The translations under genes were made by a program, and so were the position numbers. Below, in pieces: positions 63,641 to 64,000 of a stretch of 64,000 bases of DNA. The notes under the pieces were generated by a model. It was not told the DNA's origin and made no database searches. It worked only from the letters and a program-made list of their open reading frames with translations. Numbering within the stretch: the first letter of the stretch is position 1; every line of letters begins with the position of its first letter. The stretch covers positions 152,106 to 216,105 of the forward strand of contig PBKU01000050.1 of NCBI GenBank assembly GCA_002722175.1. Direction: 5' to 3'. Source of the DNA: Magnetovibrio sp. (GTDB taxonomy: Bacteria; Pseudomonadota; Alphaproteobacteria; Rhodospirillales; Casp-alpha2).

Positions 63641-64000
63641 ATGTCAAAATCAATTCGTAAACTTTCACGACGGTCAGTTCTGAAAACGCTTGGTATTGGA
63701 TTAGCAGCTACGTCATCCATATTCCCGCTAAAATTTTCTATCGGAGCGCAGGCAAAACTAAAAATTGGCACGTTATTGCCGTATTCTGGCACCTATGCGC
63801 GGCTAGGCGAAGCCATAACTAATGCCATGGAATTAGCCTTTAACGAGGTTGGTGGAAAACTTGGCGGTCGCGAGATTGAAATTGTTAAAATCGACAGTGA
63901 GGCAAAGCCACCAAAAGCAACAGAAAATACAACTAAATTAGTAGCATCTGAAAAAGTTGACTTCATAGTGGGACCCGTTCACTCAGGCGTTGCAATGGCT
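63641..64000 (+). CDS. ABC transporter substrate-binding protein (branched-chain amino acid type), 5' part
   Basis: The 120 codons present run off the window end without a stop. The N-terminus is a twin-arginine signal (SRRSVLKTLGIG, residues 9-20) with a hydrophobic stretch to about residue 37 and a likely cleavage near GAQA. The mature part starts LKIGTLLPYSGTYARLGEAI, then TNAMELAFNEVGGKLGGREI, EIVKIDSEAKPPKATENTTK and KVDFIVGPVHSGVAMA. This is the LivK/Peripla_BP_6 entry seen in branched-chain amino acid, amide and short-chain acid uptake systems. GGAGG precedes the ATG by ten bases. The ligand cannot be called from this part. Confidence 0.88.
   Translation, partial: MSKSIRKLSRRSVLKTLGIGLAATSSIFPLKFSIGAQAKLKIGTLLPYSGTYARLGEAITNAMELAFNEVGGKLGGREIEIVKIDSEAKPPKATENTTKLVASEKVDFIVGPVHSGVAMA

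Noticed and set aside
63765..63780. Second sigma-54-like element (TGGCACG ... TTGCC)
   Set aside because: The GG-GC spacing is nine, not ten, bases and it lies inside the substrate-binding-protein coding sequence.

Overview
The window is a 64 kb piece of an AT-rich bacterial chromosome (roughly 40% G+C by eye, not computed). The gene content points to an alphaproteobacterium, probably a free-living, aerobic, possibly marine Rhodospirillales-like lineage. The main reasons are the lptC-lptA-lptB-rpoN-ptsN block, a CcrM-type GANTC methyltransferase, the families DUF2125, DUF1285 and DUF6111, a single-chain GcvP, a chorismate mutase-hisC-tyrA cluster and an MttB/dimethylglycine-dehydrogenase pair. 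The exact order cannot be settled from the sequence alone. I see no insertion sequences, prophage genes, CRISPR arrays or rRNA; the only tRNA is tRNA-Leu(CAG).

Layout. 1-6.9 kb: the tail of an Hsp20 gene, then a minus-strand envelope/nitrogen block (kdsD, lptC, lptA, lptB, rpoN, ptsN), an RNase D gene broken by one in-frame TAA, and tRNA-Leu. 7-14.8 kb: an NDUFA9-like dehydratase/epimerase, an M17 aminopeptidase, an unknown small protein, a HAD phosphatase, a GMC oxidoreductase, ccrM and rnhB. 15-19.4 kb: mtnA, dapD, dapE and a 2-hydroxyacid dehydrogenase. 19.6-25.1 kb: a non-pyrrolysine MttB homologue, a dimethylglycine-dehydrogenase-like FAD/GcvT fusion and two arsenosugar-type glycosyltransferases. 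25.1-28.6 kb: a minus-strand set of DUF1285, NUDIX, DUF6111, CCA-adding enzyme and an SGNH hydrolase whose best start is ATT. 28.6-35.4 kb: a four-gene MoxR/DUF58/BatA-like operon rich in TTG starts. 35.5-36.4 kb: a lone flgG behind a near-consensus sigma-54 promoter. 36.5-39.4 kb: chorismate mutase, hisC, tyrA. 39.8-45.8 kb: queG, a SUMF1-like secreted protein, rnhA, thrB, a peptidoglycan-binding/helical-repeat protein and a lipoprotein. 45.9-50.6 kb: a tandem glycine riboswitch and gcvTHP. 50.7-57.7 kb: DUF2125, a DMT permease frameshifted at a T11 tract, sdaA, and the engB-yidC-yidD-rnpA-rpmH cluster (rpmH is only 44 codons). 57.9-64 kb: a TVP38 membrane protein, gamma-glutamyltransferase, a PagL-like lipid A deacylase, a cyclic-nucleotide-binding/TPR protein and the start of a Tat-exported ABC substrate-binding protein.

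How the parts work together. Several loci converge on methylated amines, glycine and serine. The MttB homologue and the dimethylglycine-dehydrogenase-like protein would feed one-carbon units and sarcosine/glycine. The riboswitch-controlled glycine cleavage system and SdaA would take glycine and serine to C1-THF and pyruvate. RpoN, CcrM and a sigma-54 promoter carrying a GANTC site in front of flgG suggest a regulatory link between the cell-cycle methylome and flagellar expression, though this is inference. Three genes show lesions or odd starts worth checking: RNase D (TAA), the DMT permease (T11) and the SGNH hydrolase (ATT).
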